64,000 nt of DNA from assembly GCA_902778665.1 (NCBI GenBank), contig CACYYN010000004.1:1-64000 (forward strand), read 5' to 3'. Of the stretch, positions 33,841 through 41,537 are shown piece by piece (the first letter of the stretch is position 1; every line of letters begins with the position of its first letter). Below the pieces are notes generated by a model. The model was not told the DNA's origin, did no database searches, and was given only the letters and a program-made list of their open reading frames with translations. The stretch is from Oscillospiraceae bacterium. Lineage in GTDB: Bacteria; Bacillota; Clostridia; Oscillospirales; Oscillospiraceae. The translations under genes were made by a program, and so were the position numbers.

Positions 33841-34856
33841 GTGCACGCGAGAGTATCATCCCGGTCTTTGTGCCCCACTGGGGGTGCCCGTATCATTGTG
33901 TATTCTGCAATCAGCGACAGATCTCCGGGGCAAAAAAACCGGCGTCACCGGATGATGTGCGCCGTGCCGTTCAGAGTGCACTTGCCCTTCTACCCTCCGG
34001 ATCAAAGCCTCAGCTGGCCTTTTACGGCGGCAGCTTCACGGCCATTCCCGTGCAGGATCAGGAAGCTCTCCTTACAGCGGCAAAGGAGATTCTGGACAGT
34101 GGATTGATCTCCTCGATCCGCCTCTCCACAAGACCGGATGCGGTTGACGATGCTGTGCTTTCACGTCTTCACGGTTTTGGCGTGGAGACGGTGGAGCTGG
34201 GCGCCCAGTCCATGTGCGATGAGGTGCTTGCCCTTTCCGGCAGGGGCCACACAAGTGCCGATGTGGAGTATGCCTCCCGGCTGATCAAAGCATCCGGCTT
34301 TCGTCTGATTCTACAGATGATGACCGGCCTTCCGGGTGACAGTCCGGAACGGAGTATCCGCACGGCAGAAAAAATCATTGCCCTTCGACCGGACGGGGTT
34401 CGGATCTATCCTACCGTTATCGTGCGGGATACCATGCTCTATGATCTATGGCAGACTGGGCAGTATACCGAGCACACAGTGGAAGATGCCGTCTCCCTCT
34501 GTGCCCGCCTTTTGCCTATGTTCGAGAAGGCTTCCATTCCTGTTATCCGTCTCGGTCTCAACCCCACGGAGGAGCTTTCCGCCGGAGGCGCTGCAGCAGG
34601 AGCCTATCATCCGGCTCTTGGAGAGCTGGTGAAAAGCCGTATGATCCGATCTGAGGCGGAAGAGCGCCTCGCCGGCATTGTGCCCGGCAGCAGGGTTTGC
34701 CTCTTCGTCCATCCGAAAAAACTCTCTCAGATGGCAGGGCAGCATAAGTGCAACATCACCTACCTGCAGGAGAAGTTCGCCCTCTCCGGCCTGGCCGTCT
34801 GCTCGGATCCCGCTCTTTCCGAACAGGAAATCCGCATAAAAACAGACCGGCAGTGA
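33837..34856 (+). CDS. Radical SAM protein, Elp3-like
   Basis: The iron-sulfur motif is C17-x3-C21-x2-C24 in WGCPYHCVFC, followed by LAFYGGSFTAIP and EIGAQ-like VETVELGAQSM, as in Elp3/YhcC-type radical SAM proteins. There is no acetyltransferase domain, so it is not a full Elp3. The start is a GTG at 33837 overlapping the rnc stop (GTGA). This gene is often found between rnc and smc in Clostridia. Its reaction is not known to me. It is the last gene of the operon, and a terminator overlaps its stop. Confidence 0.85.
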   Translation: MSARESIIPVFVPHWGCPYHCVFCNQRQISGAKKPASPDDVRRAVQSALALLPSGSKPQLAFYGGSFTAIPVQDQEALLTAAKEILDSGLISSIRLSTRPDAVDDAVLSRLHGFGVETVELGAQSMCDEVLALSGRGHTSADVEYASRLIKASGFRLILQMMTGLPGDSPERSIRTAEKIIALRPDGVRIYPTVIVRDTMLYDLWQTGQYTEHTVEDAVSLCARLLPMFEKASIPVIRLGLNPTEELSAGGAAAGAYHPALGELVKSRMIRSEAEERLAGIVPGSRVCLFVHPKKLSQMAGQHKCNITYLQEKFALSGLAVCSDPALSEQEIRIKTDRQ

Positions 34857-34892
34857 GAAACAGAAGTGAGAAACAGATCTCACTGCCTTTTT
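34849..34892 (+). terminator. Terminator of the topA-rnc operon
   Basis: ggcagtgaga (34849-34858) pairs perfectly over 10 bp with tctcactgcc (34878-34887), followed by TTTTTAG. The 5' arm includes the stop codon of the radical SAM gene. Confidence 0.75.
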
Positions 34893-34933
34893 AGATTCAT
34901 CCATATTGTCTTTTGATGCTTGAATAAAATCAA

Positions 34934-34968
34934 AACACCGGACCTGAAGAAATCTCAGGTCCGGTGTT
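34934..34968 (-). terminator. Terminator of glgA
   Basis: A perfect 14-bp stem (34934-34947 with 34955-34968, aacaccggacctga) with a 7-base loop is followed on the minus strand by TTTGATTTTATT. It lies 40 bases past the glgA stop. Confidence 0.85.
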
Positions 34969-35007
34969 GGAATATTTGTATTTAGTGACTGCAGGTTGAA
35001 CCGTGAC

Positions 35008-36777
35008 TTACGGTTTAAGCTCCAGGTAGAGGGAGCGGTACTGGGTTGCGGAGTTCTCCCAGGACACGTCCTTTTCCAGATCGCGTATAACCATCTCATC
35101 CCAGCGTTCCCGTTCGGTGAAGTAGAGGGTTTTTGCACGGTTGATGGCATCGAGCAGGAGTCCGGTTTCATAGCGGTCAAAGCTGAAGCCGTTGCCTTCA
35201 TTGGTGAACTGATTGTAGGGCTGCACGGTGTCCTTCAAACCGCCGGTCTCACGCACCACAGGGATGGTGCCGTAGCGCATGGCGATGAGCTGTGTCAGGC
35301 CGCAGGGCTCAAACTGACTGGGAACCAAAAATGCATCGGCACCGGCATAGATCAGATGTGCACGGCTCTCGTCATACATGATGTTGGCACAGACGCTGCC
35401 TTTGTAGGTGTTCTCGTAGTAGCGGAAGGCATCTTCATAGCGCCCGTCACCGGTGCCGAGAACCACAAACTGGGTGTTGCCGTCCATGATCTGGGAGAAA
35501 ATGGCATTGATCAGATCAAGACCCTTCTGGTCGGTCAGACGGGAAATCAGACCGATGACGAACTTGCCGTCATCCTGCTCGAGACCGAGTTTTTCCTGCA
35601 GAGCGCGCTTATTCTCCTTCTTTTTCTCCAACGCATCAGCAAGCGTGTAATTTGCGGCGAGCAGTTTGTCTGTTGCGGCATTCCAGATGTCCACATCAAT
35701 TCCGTTGACAATACCGCGGAGCTTGGGGGCATGGTAGCGCAGATGGGAATCAAGACCTTCCCCGTAATACGGGGTCTGAATCTCCCAGGCGTAGGTGTTG
35801 GACACGGTGGTGATCATATCCGTATAGGCAAGCCCGCCCTTGAACATATTCACGGTGTTCTCATCCTGCAGGAAGACGTTGTAGTTGAACAGGCCGTCAG
35901 GCAGGCCGGACCAGTATTTCAGCCGCGGGATATCGCACATTCCCTGGAAGCGGAGATTATGGATGGTGAGCATGGACTTTGCGCTGGCGACTTTTGTGCC
36001 GGCAAACTCCGTGCGGAGATACACAGGGACAAGCGCAGCCTGCCAGTCATGGCAGTGGATGATGTCGGGGATCCAGTCCATATAATTCAGGGCGGCCAGA
36101 GCTGCCTTGGCAAAATAGCAGTATTTGGGAATATCATCGTACAGGTTGGTGTAGGGGTTGCCCCAGCTGAAGAATTCATCATTGTCGATGAAGTCATAAA
36201 CCACGCCGTCCCATACATATTCCATAATGCCGACGTAATAGGTGTGTCCGTCCGAGCAGAGGTCCATCATGAAGTCACCGCGGTAGACCATCTTTTCCTG
36301 ATACTCCCAGGGGATGCATCTGTAGCGGGGCAGGATTACCTTCACATCACAGTTCTGCCGGGTGAGTGCTCTGGGGAGAGCATACATCACATCGCCCAGA
36401 CCGCCGGTTTTCACAAAGGGATAGCACTCTGAGCCGATAAAGGCTACGCTGCGTCTCGGCTGGGGCAGAGTTTCTTCCGAAACAGGTGCAGGAGCGGCTT
36501 CTGTTGCCTCGGCCTTTTTTGCACGCTTTGCCGGGGCTTTCTTCTTCGGGGCTTCTTCTGCATCGACAGTTACGGCTTTTGCGCTTTTGCGGGCTGCTTT
36601 TTTGGGCTCTGCCTTCTCGTCAGCTGTTTTTGCAGCAGCCTTCCGGGCAGTGGGCTTTTTTGCGGCAGATTCGTCATCTGCTTTTTTCTTCCTTGCGACA
36701 GGCTTTTTCTCTGCGGCAGCTTCCTTTATTTCAACTTCCTTCGCTGCTTCTGCAGCGTCTTTTTTCTTGGCTGGCAT
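35008..36777 (-). CDS. glgA: Glycogen synthase with a Lys/Ala-rich N-terminal extension
   Basis: The catalytic part (about residues 109-589) is a GT5 glycogen synthase: SVAFIGSECYPFVKTGGLGDV with the ADP-glucose-binding KTGGL, HCHDWQAALVP, VNGIDVDIWN, and VPSQFEPCGLTQLIAMRYGTIPVVRETGGL. It elongates alpha-1,4-glucan from ADP-glucose. Before it lie 108 residues almost wholly of Lys, Ala, Glu and Pro with repeats such as KKPVARKKK and KKAPAKRAKK, like a histone H1 tail. A good Shine-Dalgarno site (gaggag) places the start at 36777, before this tail. The gene is inverted between the rnc operon and smc. No other glycogen gene is near. Confidence 0.93.
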   Translation of the reverse strand: MPAKKKDAAEAAKEVEIKEAAAEKKPVARKKKADDESAAKKPTARKAAAKTADEKAEPKKAARKSAKAVTVDAEEAPKKKAPAKRAKKAEATEAAPAPVSEETLPQPRRSVAFIGSECYPFVKTGGLGDVMYALPRALTRQNCDVKVILPRYRCIPWEYQEKMVYRGDFMMDLCSDGHTYYVGIMEYVWDGVVYDFIDNDEFFSWGNPYTNLYDDIPKYCYFAKAALAALNYMDWIPDIIHCHDWQAALVPVYLRTEFAGTKVASAKSMLTIHNLRFQGMCDIPRLKYWSGLPDGLFNYNVFLQDENTVNMFKGGLAYTDMITTVSNTYAWEIQTPYYGEGLDSHLRYHAPKLRGIVNGIDVDIWNAATDKLLAANYTLADALEKKKENKRALQEKLGLEQDDGKFVIGLISRLTDQKGLDLINAIFSQIMDGNTQFVVLGTGDGRYEDAFRYYENTYKGSVCANIMYDESRAHLIYAGADAFLVPSQFEPCGLTQLIAMRYGTIPVVRETGGLKDTVQPYNQFTNEGNGFSFDRYETGLLLDAINRAKTLYFTERERWDEMVIRDLEKDVSWENSATQYRSLYLELKP

Positions 36778-36823
36778 AATAATCTCCTCACATGTCATCA
36801 ACTTTTGCCGGGTAGGTAGCATT

Positions 36824-36852
36824 ATTATATCAAACGTCTGGAAAAGATGCAA
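36824..36852 (-). promoter_or_regulatory. Promoter of glgA
   Basis: On the minus strand, TTGCAT (36847-36852) and TATAAT (36824-36829) are separated by 17 bases. The ATG is about 45 bases downstream, which supports the start ahead of the lysine-rich tail. Confidence 0.7.
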
Positions 36853-36928
36853 GTACCAGGGCGGAACAGAAAAGACAAAGAATGCCCGGATTTGGCCAAA
36901 AAGAAGCAATACTGCAGCAAACTCTGCC

Positions 36929-36957
36929 TTGAAAAGCAGGGGGCGTTATGATAAAAT
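36929..36957 (+). promoter_or_regulatory. Promoter of smc
   Basis: TTGAAA at 36929-36934 and TAAAAT at 36952-36957 are separated by 17 bases. Transcription would begin near 36964, after the in-frame ATG at 36948. That rules the ATG out as the smc start and supports the TTG at 37005. Confidence 0.7.
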
Positions 36958-37004
36958 ACCTTGAATTACCGGTTCCGAACGGGACCGTTGAGGAGAAGTT
37001 ACTT

Positions 37005-40000
37005 TTGTATTTAAAGGCATTGGAAATTCAGGGGTTCAAGTCTTTTGCGGATAAGACCCGCCTTACGTTTGAAAAAGACATCACGGGCATAGTAGGACCC
37101 AACGGTTCGGGAAAATCGAACATCAGCGATGCTCTTCTCTGGGTTATGGGCGAGCAGCGCACCAAAACGCTGCGTGGCAGCAAAATGGAAGATGTGATTT
37201 TCGGCGGGACGGCGCTTCGCAGCCCGATGGGTTTTGCAGAGGTCTCTCTAGTCATCGATAACACTGCCCGCATTTTCGACAGCGACAGCCCTGAGGTGGA
37301 GCTGACAAGGCGGTATTACCGCAGCGGAGACAGTGAATACTTCATCAACCGGGAACAGGTTCGTCTGAAGGATATCAACGCTCTGCTCTTTGACACGGGC
37401 CTCGGGCGTGACGGCTATTCCGTCATCAGCCAGGGGAAAATAGCGGATATTATCTCCACCAAAAGCACCGACCGGCGTGAGGTCTTTGATGAGGCCGCGG
37501 GAATTTCCCGTTATCGCTATCGGAAGGAAGAGGCAGAACGCCGCCTGGAGCGTACAGATGAGAATCTGCTCCGCATCAACGATAAGATAGAAGAGCTTGA
37601 GATGCAGGTCGGGCCGCTGAAGGAGCAGTCGGAGAAGGCAAAGAAATATCTTGTGCTCCGTGACGACCTGAGAATTCGTGAGATTTCTTCCTGGATGACC
37701 ACACTGGACAATCTGCATGAGAAGGCAGCCGGCATCCAGCATGAGTATGAAGAAGCGAAAACCGCATTGGAAAAGGCAAAGGCAGAGCTCGAAGCCCTCT
37801 ATGCTGCCTCCGGCAGTCTGACGGAGCGCATGCACCGGAAGGATGAGGAGAGTGAGCAGGCGAGAGAGCGGCTTTCGGCCAAAGAGGCGGAAGGCGCAGC
37901 CTGTGAGTCTGCTCTGGCGGTCATCCGGGCAAATATTGCCAGCAGTGAGGCATCGGCACAACGTCTGGAAGAGGACATTGCCGAGCAGGAAAACCGTGCT
38001 GAAGATGTGCGCGGCAACATCGCGGAGAGCGAAAAGCGCCTCCAAACAATCGGAGAGGAACTGGACGCTCTGCAGAGCGAGATCGCTGCGAACAACAATG
38101 TGATCTCCGGCTGCCGCATGAAAATCTCCAGCCGGGAACAGGCACTCAACGATGCCACCGAAAAAGCCAATCGCCTCTCAGTGGAGAGCCGCAGCATGGA
38201 TAGCCGCATTATGATGCTCTCCGAAATGGAGAAGGATTTTGAGGGTTATTCCAAGGCAGTCAGGACGGTGATGCGTGAGTCTTCCCGCGGAATTATCCGT
38301 GGGGTGCACGGCCCTGTTTCCAATCTGATTCGGGCGGATGATGAATGCGCCCTCGCCGTCGAGACCGCACTGGGAGCGGCCGGACAGAATATTGTGATCG
38401 ACACCCGAAATGACGGCCGTGCTGCCATCGAGATGCTCAAGAGAACAGACAGCGGCAGAGCAACCTTCCTTCCGCTTGATACCATAAAGGGCAGCGTCAT
38501 GAAGGACGGGCCGGTGAATGACCCGGGCTTCGTAGGCATCGCCTATGATCTGGTGGCGTTTGATGCGAAATACAGTCAGATCATGGCGAGCCTTCTCGGA
38601 AAAACTGTAGTGGTGGAGTCTCTTGCCGATGCCATCCGTATTTCCCGAAACAGCGGCGACCGTTACCGCATTGTTACGCTGGACGGGCAGATGGTCCACG
38701 CCGGCGGTTCCATGACAGGCGGCAGCGCTGCAAAGGGAACCGGTATTCTGTCCCGTGCCAATGAGTTGCAGAAGCTTCGGGAAAAACGGAAGGCACTGGA
38801 GAAAGAGATCACTGTTTGCCGGGATCAGCTGGAGAAAGCCCGGTCTGCGCTGGCAGTGGTGAGAAATGATCTGGATATCGCCATGGAGGACAGAAATGCC
38901 CTCGCCGCGAAGGATTCCTCTCTGCGGGCGGAGAATTCTGCAGTACAGAATACGGAAAAGCAGTTCAGGCTTCTTCTAGAGAGTCTCTCGGGGGACAGCG
39001 ATGCCCGCAGAAATGCCATAGCTGATGCCAGACGTCAGATTGAGTCGCTCAGACAACAGGCGGGAAAGAAAGAAGAGGAACTGGCAGCCTTTAAGGAACA
39101 GGCGGGTTCAATCCGCCGAGAGATCGACGAGATCAGCAAGGCCAAGCTGGAGCTGGAAGGACGCCGCACCCGAACGGAAAAGACGACCCAGGAGCGCAGC
39201 ACGGATATTATTGAGCTGGAGAGAAAAGCTGCCCGTATCGAGCAGAAAAAGGTTTCCTCCGATTTGGAGGAGAAGCAGATTCTCGACAAGCTGTGGGACA
39301 ACTATGAGCTTAGCCATTCCGCGGCTCAGGCTCTGCGGCAGCCGGTGGAGAATCTTCAGAAGCTCAACCGTGAAATTGCAGATCTCCGGCGGCAGATTGC
39401 AGCCCTCGGCACACCGAATCTTGGTGCCATTGAAGAATATGAGCGTGTCAGCACGCGCTATGAATTCCTTGCTTCCCAGCGGGATGATGTGGAGAAGGCG
39501 AAAAACGAGCTTCTGGGCATCATCCGGGATGTGACAAAAGAAATGAAAGCGGTCTTTTTAGACCAGTTTTCCCGCATAAACGAGGCCTTCCAGCAGACCT
39601 TTAAAGACCTTTTCGGGGGCGGAAAAGCTTCCCTCGAACTGGAGGATCCGGAAAATGTGCTGGAATGCGGCATCGAAATCCGGTGTCAACCGCCGGGCAA
39701 GGCCCTCTCCAGCCTGACGCTGATGTCGGGTGGAGAGATGGCGTTTGTGGCAATTGCCCTGTATTTTGCCATTCTGAAAGTGCGGCCTACACCCTTCTGC
39801 GTGATGGACGAGATCGAAGCTGCACTGGACGAGGCAAACGTCAACCGGTTTGCCGATTATATGCGTGATATGTCGGAACGCACGCAGTTTATCGTCATCA
39901 CCCACCGCCGGGGAACCATGGAAGAGGCAGATATGCTTTACGGCGTGATGATGCAGGAAAAAGGTGTTTCCACGGTTCTGGAGCTTGATTACGATCAGGC

Positions 40001-40022
40001 ATCAAAAACAGCAGAGGAGTAA
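37005..40022 (+). CDS. smc: Chromosome-partitioning ATPase Smc, short-armed
   Basis: The start is a TTG at 37005 with aggagaag upstream, giving the family-standard LYLKALEIQGFKSFADKT. Head motifs are GPNGSGKSN (Walker A), LMSGGEMAFVAIAL (signature) and FCVMDEIEAALDE (Walker B). The hinge lies at about residues 430-570 (RGVHGPVSNLIRADDECA to GGSMTGGS), flanked by two coiled-coil arms. The total is 1005 residues, against nearly 1190 in Bacillus; each arm is about 70-80 residues shorter, so the pairing is kept. It acts with ScpA/ScpB in chromosome folding. ftsY follows after 4 bases. Confidence 0.95.
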   Translation: MYLKALEIQGFKSFADKTRLTFEKDITGIVGPNGSGKSNISDALLWVMGEQRTKTLRGSKMEDVIFGGTALRSPMGFAEVSLVIDNTARIFDSDSPEVELTRRYYRSGDSEYFINREQVRLKDINALLFDTGLGRDGYSVISQGKIADIISTKSTDRREVFDEAAGISRYRYRKEEAERRLERTDENLLRINDKIEELEMQVGPLKEQSEKAKKYLVLRDDLRIREISSWMTTLDNLHEKAAGIQHEYEEAKTALEKAKAELEALYAASGSLTERMHRKDEESEQARERLSAKEAEGAACESALAVIRANIASSEASAQRLEEDIAEQENRAEDVRGNIAESEKRLQTIGEELDALQSEIAANNNVISGCRMKISSREQALNDATEKANRLSVESRSMDSRIMMLSEMEKDFEGYSKAVRTVMRESSRGIIRGVHGPVSNLIRADDECALAVETALGAAGQNIVIDTRNDGRAAIEMLKRTDSGRATFLPLDTIKGSVMKDGPVNDPGFVGIAYDLVAFDAKYSQIMASLLGKTVVVESLADAIRISRNSGDRYRIVTLDGQMVHAGGSMTGGSAAKGTGILSRANELQKLREKRKALEKEITVCRDQLEKARSALAVVRNDLDIAMEDRNALAAKDSSLRAENSAVQNTEKQFRLLLESLSGDSDARRNAIADARRQIESLRQQAGKKEEELAAFKEQAGSIRREIDEISKAKLELEGRRTRTEKTTQERSTDIIELERKAARIEQKKVSSDLEEKQILDKLWDNYELSHSAAQALRQPVENLQKLNREIADLRRQIAALGTPNLGAIEEYERVSTRYEFLASQRDDVEKAKNELLGIIRDVTKEMKAVFLDQFSRINEAFQQTFKDLFGGGKASLELEDPENVLECGIEIRCQPPGKALSSLTLMSGGEMAFVAIALYFAILKVRPTPFCVMDEIEAALDEANVNRFADYMRDMSERTQFIVITHRRGTMEEADMLYGVMMQEKGVSTVLELDYDQASKTAEE

Positions 40023-40026
40023 TACT

Positions 40027-40932
40027 ATGGGATTTTTTGACAAGATGTTTTCCGGCCTGACCAAAACCCGGAAAAATATGGTAGAACTGGAGGAGCTTTT
40101 TCAGGATTACGCTCCTGACAGTGAAGATTTTTATGATGATCTGGAGGAACTTCTCGTCCTGTCGGACGTGGGTGTGGAAACCGCCGAGAGTGTCGTTAAA
40201 GGCATGCGCAAGCTGACCTGGGAACGCCGTTTTCGCAAGGGCTACGAGGCAAGGGAAGGGCTGATTGAACTGCTCTCCAAAATCCTCAATGTGGGCAGCC
40301 CTGCACTAAAGCTGGATTCCAAACCTTCCGTAATCCTGATGACGGGTGTTAACGGTGTGGGTAAAACCACCAGCATTGGCAAGCTGGCAGCTCAGCTGAA
40401 AAAAGAGGGCAAGAGCGTGCTTCTCTGTGCGGGTGATACCTTCCGTGCAGCAGCAGCCGAGCAGCTGGGCATCTGGGCCGAGCGCTCAGGAGCAGATTTT
40501 GTCCGCCATGAGGAGGGGAGTGACCCTGCCGCAGTGGTATATGATGCGATCTGTGCTGCGAAGGCGAGAGGCATTGACGTGGTGATCGTGGATACGGCCG
40601 GCCGGCTTCACAACAAGCAGAATCTGATGAACGAGCTGTCCAAAATACGCAGAGTGATCACCCGTGAACTTCCGGATGCGGATGTGGAGACCCTGATGGT
40701 GCTCGATGCCACCACTGGTCAGAACGGTCTGATCCAGGCGGAGCAGTTTTTGGAGACGGCGGGGCTGACCGGCATCATCCTCACAAAGCTGGACGGCACG
40801 GCTAAGGGCGGTATCGTTTTCGCCATAGCCAACAAGCTGAACCTTCCTGTAAAATATGTGGGTGTCGGTGAGCAGATTGATGATCTCATCCCCTTTGATT
40901 CCAAAACCTTTGTGGAGGCGCTGTTCAAATGA
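40027..40932 (+). CDS. ftsY: Signal recognition particle receptor FtsY
   Basis: This is the SRP-type GTPase that docks ribosome-SRP complexes at the membrane. It has the N domain, then GVNGVGKTTSIGKLAAQL (G1), DTAGRLHNKQNLMNEL (G3) and TKLDGTAKGG (G4 and downstream). The start at 40027 (gaggag upstream) gives 301 residues. The acidic A domain is minimal, as in other Firmicutes. smc-ftsY is a conserved pair. The stop overlaps rdgB as ATGA. Confidence 0.96.
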   Translation: MGFFDKMFSGLTKTRKNMVELEELFQDYAPDSEDFYDDLEELLVLSDVGVETAESVVKGMRKLTWERRFRKGYEAREGLIELLSKILNVGSPALKLDSKPSVILMTGVNGVGKTTSIGKLAAQLKKEGKSVLLCAGDTFRAAAAEQLGIWAERSGADFVRHEEGSDPAAVVYDAICAAKARGIDVVIVDTAGRLHNKQNLMNELSKIRRVITRELPDADVETLMVLDATTGQNGLIQAEQFLETAGLTGIILTKLDGTAKGGIVFAIANKLNLPVKYVGVGEQIDDLIPFDSKTFVEALFK

Positions 40933-41513
40933 AGCTGATTCTTGCCAGTAACAATGCCAATAAGCTGAGAGAGTTTCGCGAGCTGGTGAAAGGGCTTGAT
41001 ATCGAGCTCCTGAGTCAGCGGGAGGCGGGATGTGATTTTGAAGTGGAGGAAACCGGCACTACCTTTGAGGAAAACGCCTATCTGAAAGCCTCCGCTGTGA
41101 CGGAGGCTACGCACTGCGCTGCGGTTGCTGATGACTCCGGGCTGTGCGTCGATGCTCTGGACGGAGAGCCGGGTGTTTATTCTGCCCGATACGGACTGGG
41201 ACATGCTGCCTCTGATCGTGAACGCTATGAATATCTGCTGAAAAAGCTGGAGGGCGTGGAAAACCGCACGGCCCGCTTCGTGTGCTGCATTTGCTGCACC
41301 CTTCCTGACGGACGTGTGATCCGGTCCAGAGGCGAGTGTGAGGGAGAGATTATGCAGGATGCAAAGGGAAGCAACGGCTTCGGTTATGATCCGGTCTTTC
41401 ATCCCCTGTGCACGGAGAAACGAATGGCGGAGCTGACTCCGGAAGAAAAAAATGCCATATCCCATAGAGGCAAGGCTCTGCGTGCTTTCATAGAGCAGCT
41501 GCGCAGCCTGTAA
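40929..41513 (+). CDS. rdgB: dITP/XTP pyrophosphatase (RdgB/HAM1 family)
   Basis: This enzyme hydrolyses non-canonical purine triphosphates (ITP, dITP, XTP) and keeps them out of DNA and RNA. The family start LILASNNANKLREF, the Mg-binding ADDSGLCVDALDGEPGVYSARYG and NGFGYDPVF are all present. It has 194 residues, a normal length. The start overlaps the ftsY stop. Confidence 0.94.
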   Translation: MKLILASNNANKLREFRELVKGLDIELLSQREAGCDFEVEETGTTFEENAYLKASAVTEATHCAAVADDSGLCVDALDGEPGVYSARYGLGHAASDRERYEYLLKKLEGVENRTARFVCCICCTLPDGRVIRSRGECEGEIMQDAKGSNGFGYDPVFHPLCTEKRMAELTPEEKNAISHRGKALRAFIEQLRSL

Positions 41514-41537
41514 AATAACAGGAGAGGACGGAGCAAT

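Noticed and set aside
34996-36432. A 478-codon plus-strand frame opposite glgA
   Set aside because: It is a shadow of glgA and has no recognisable domain.
36948-37004. ATG at 36948 as the start of smc
   Set aside because: It lies upstream of the predicted transcription start near 36964 and adds residues not found in Smc. The TTG at 37005 has a ribosome site.
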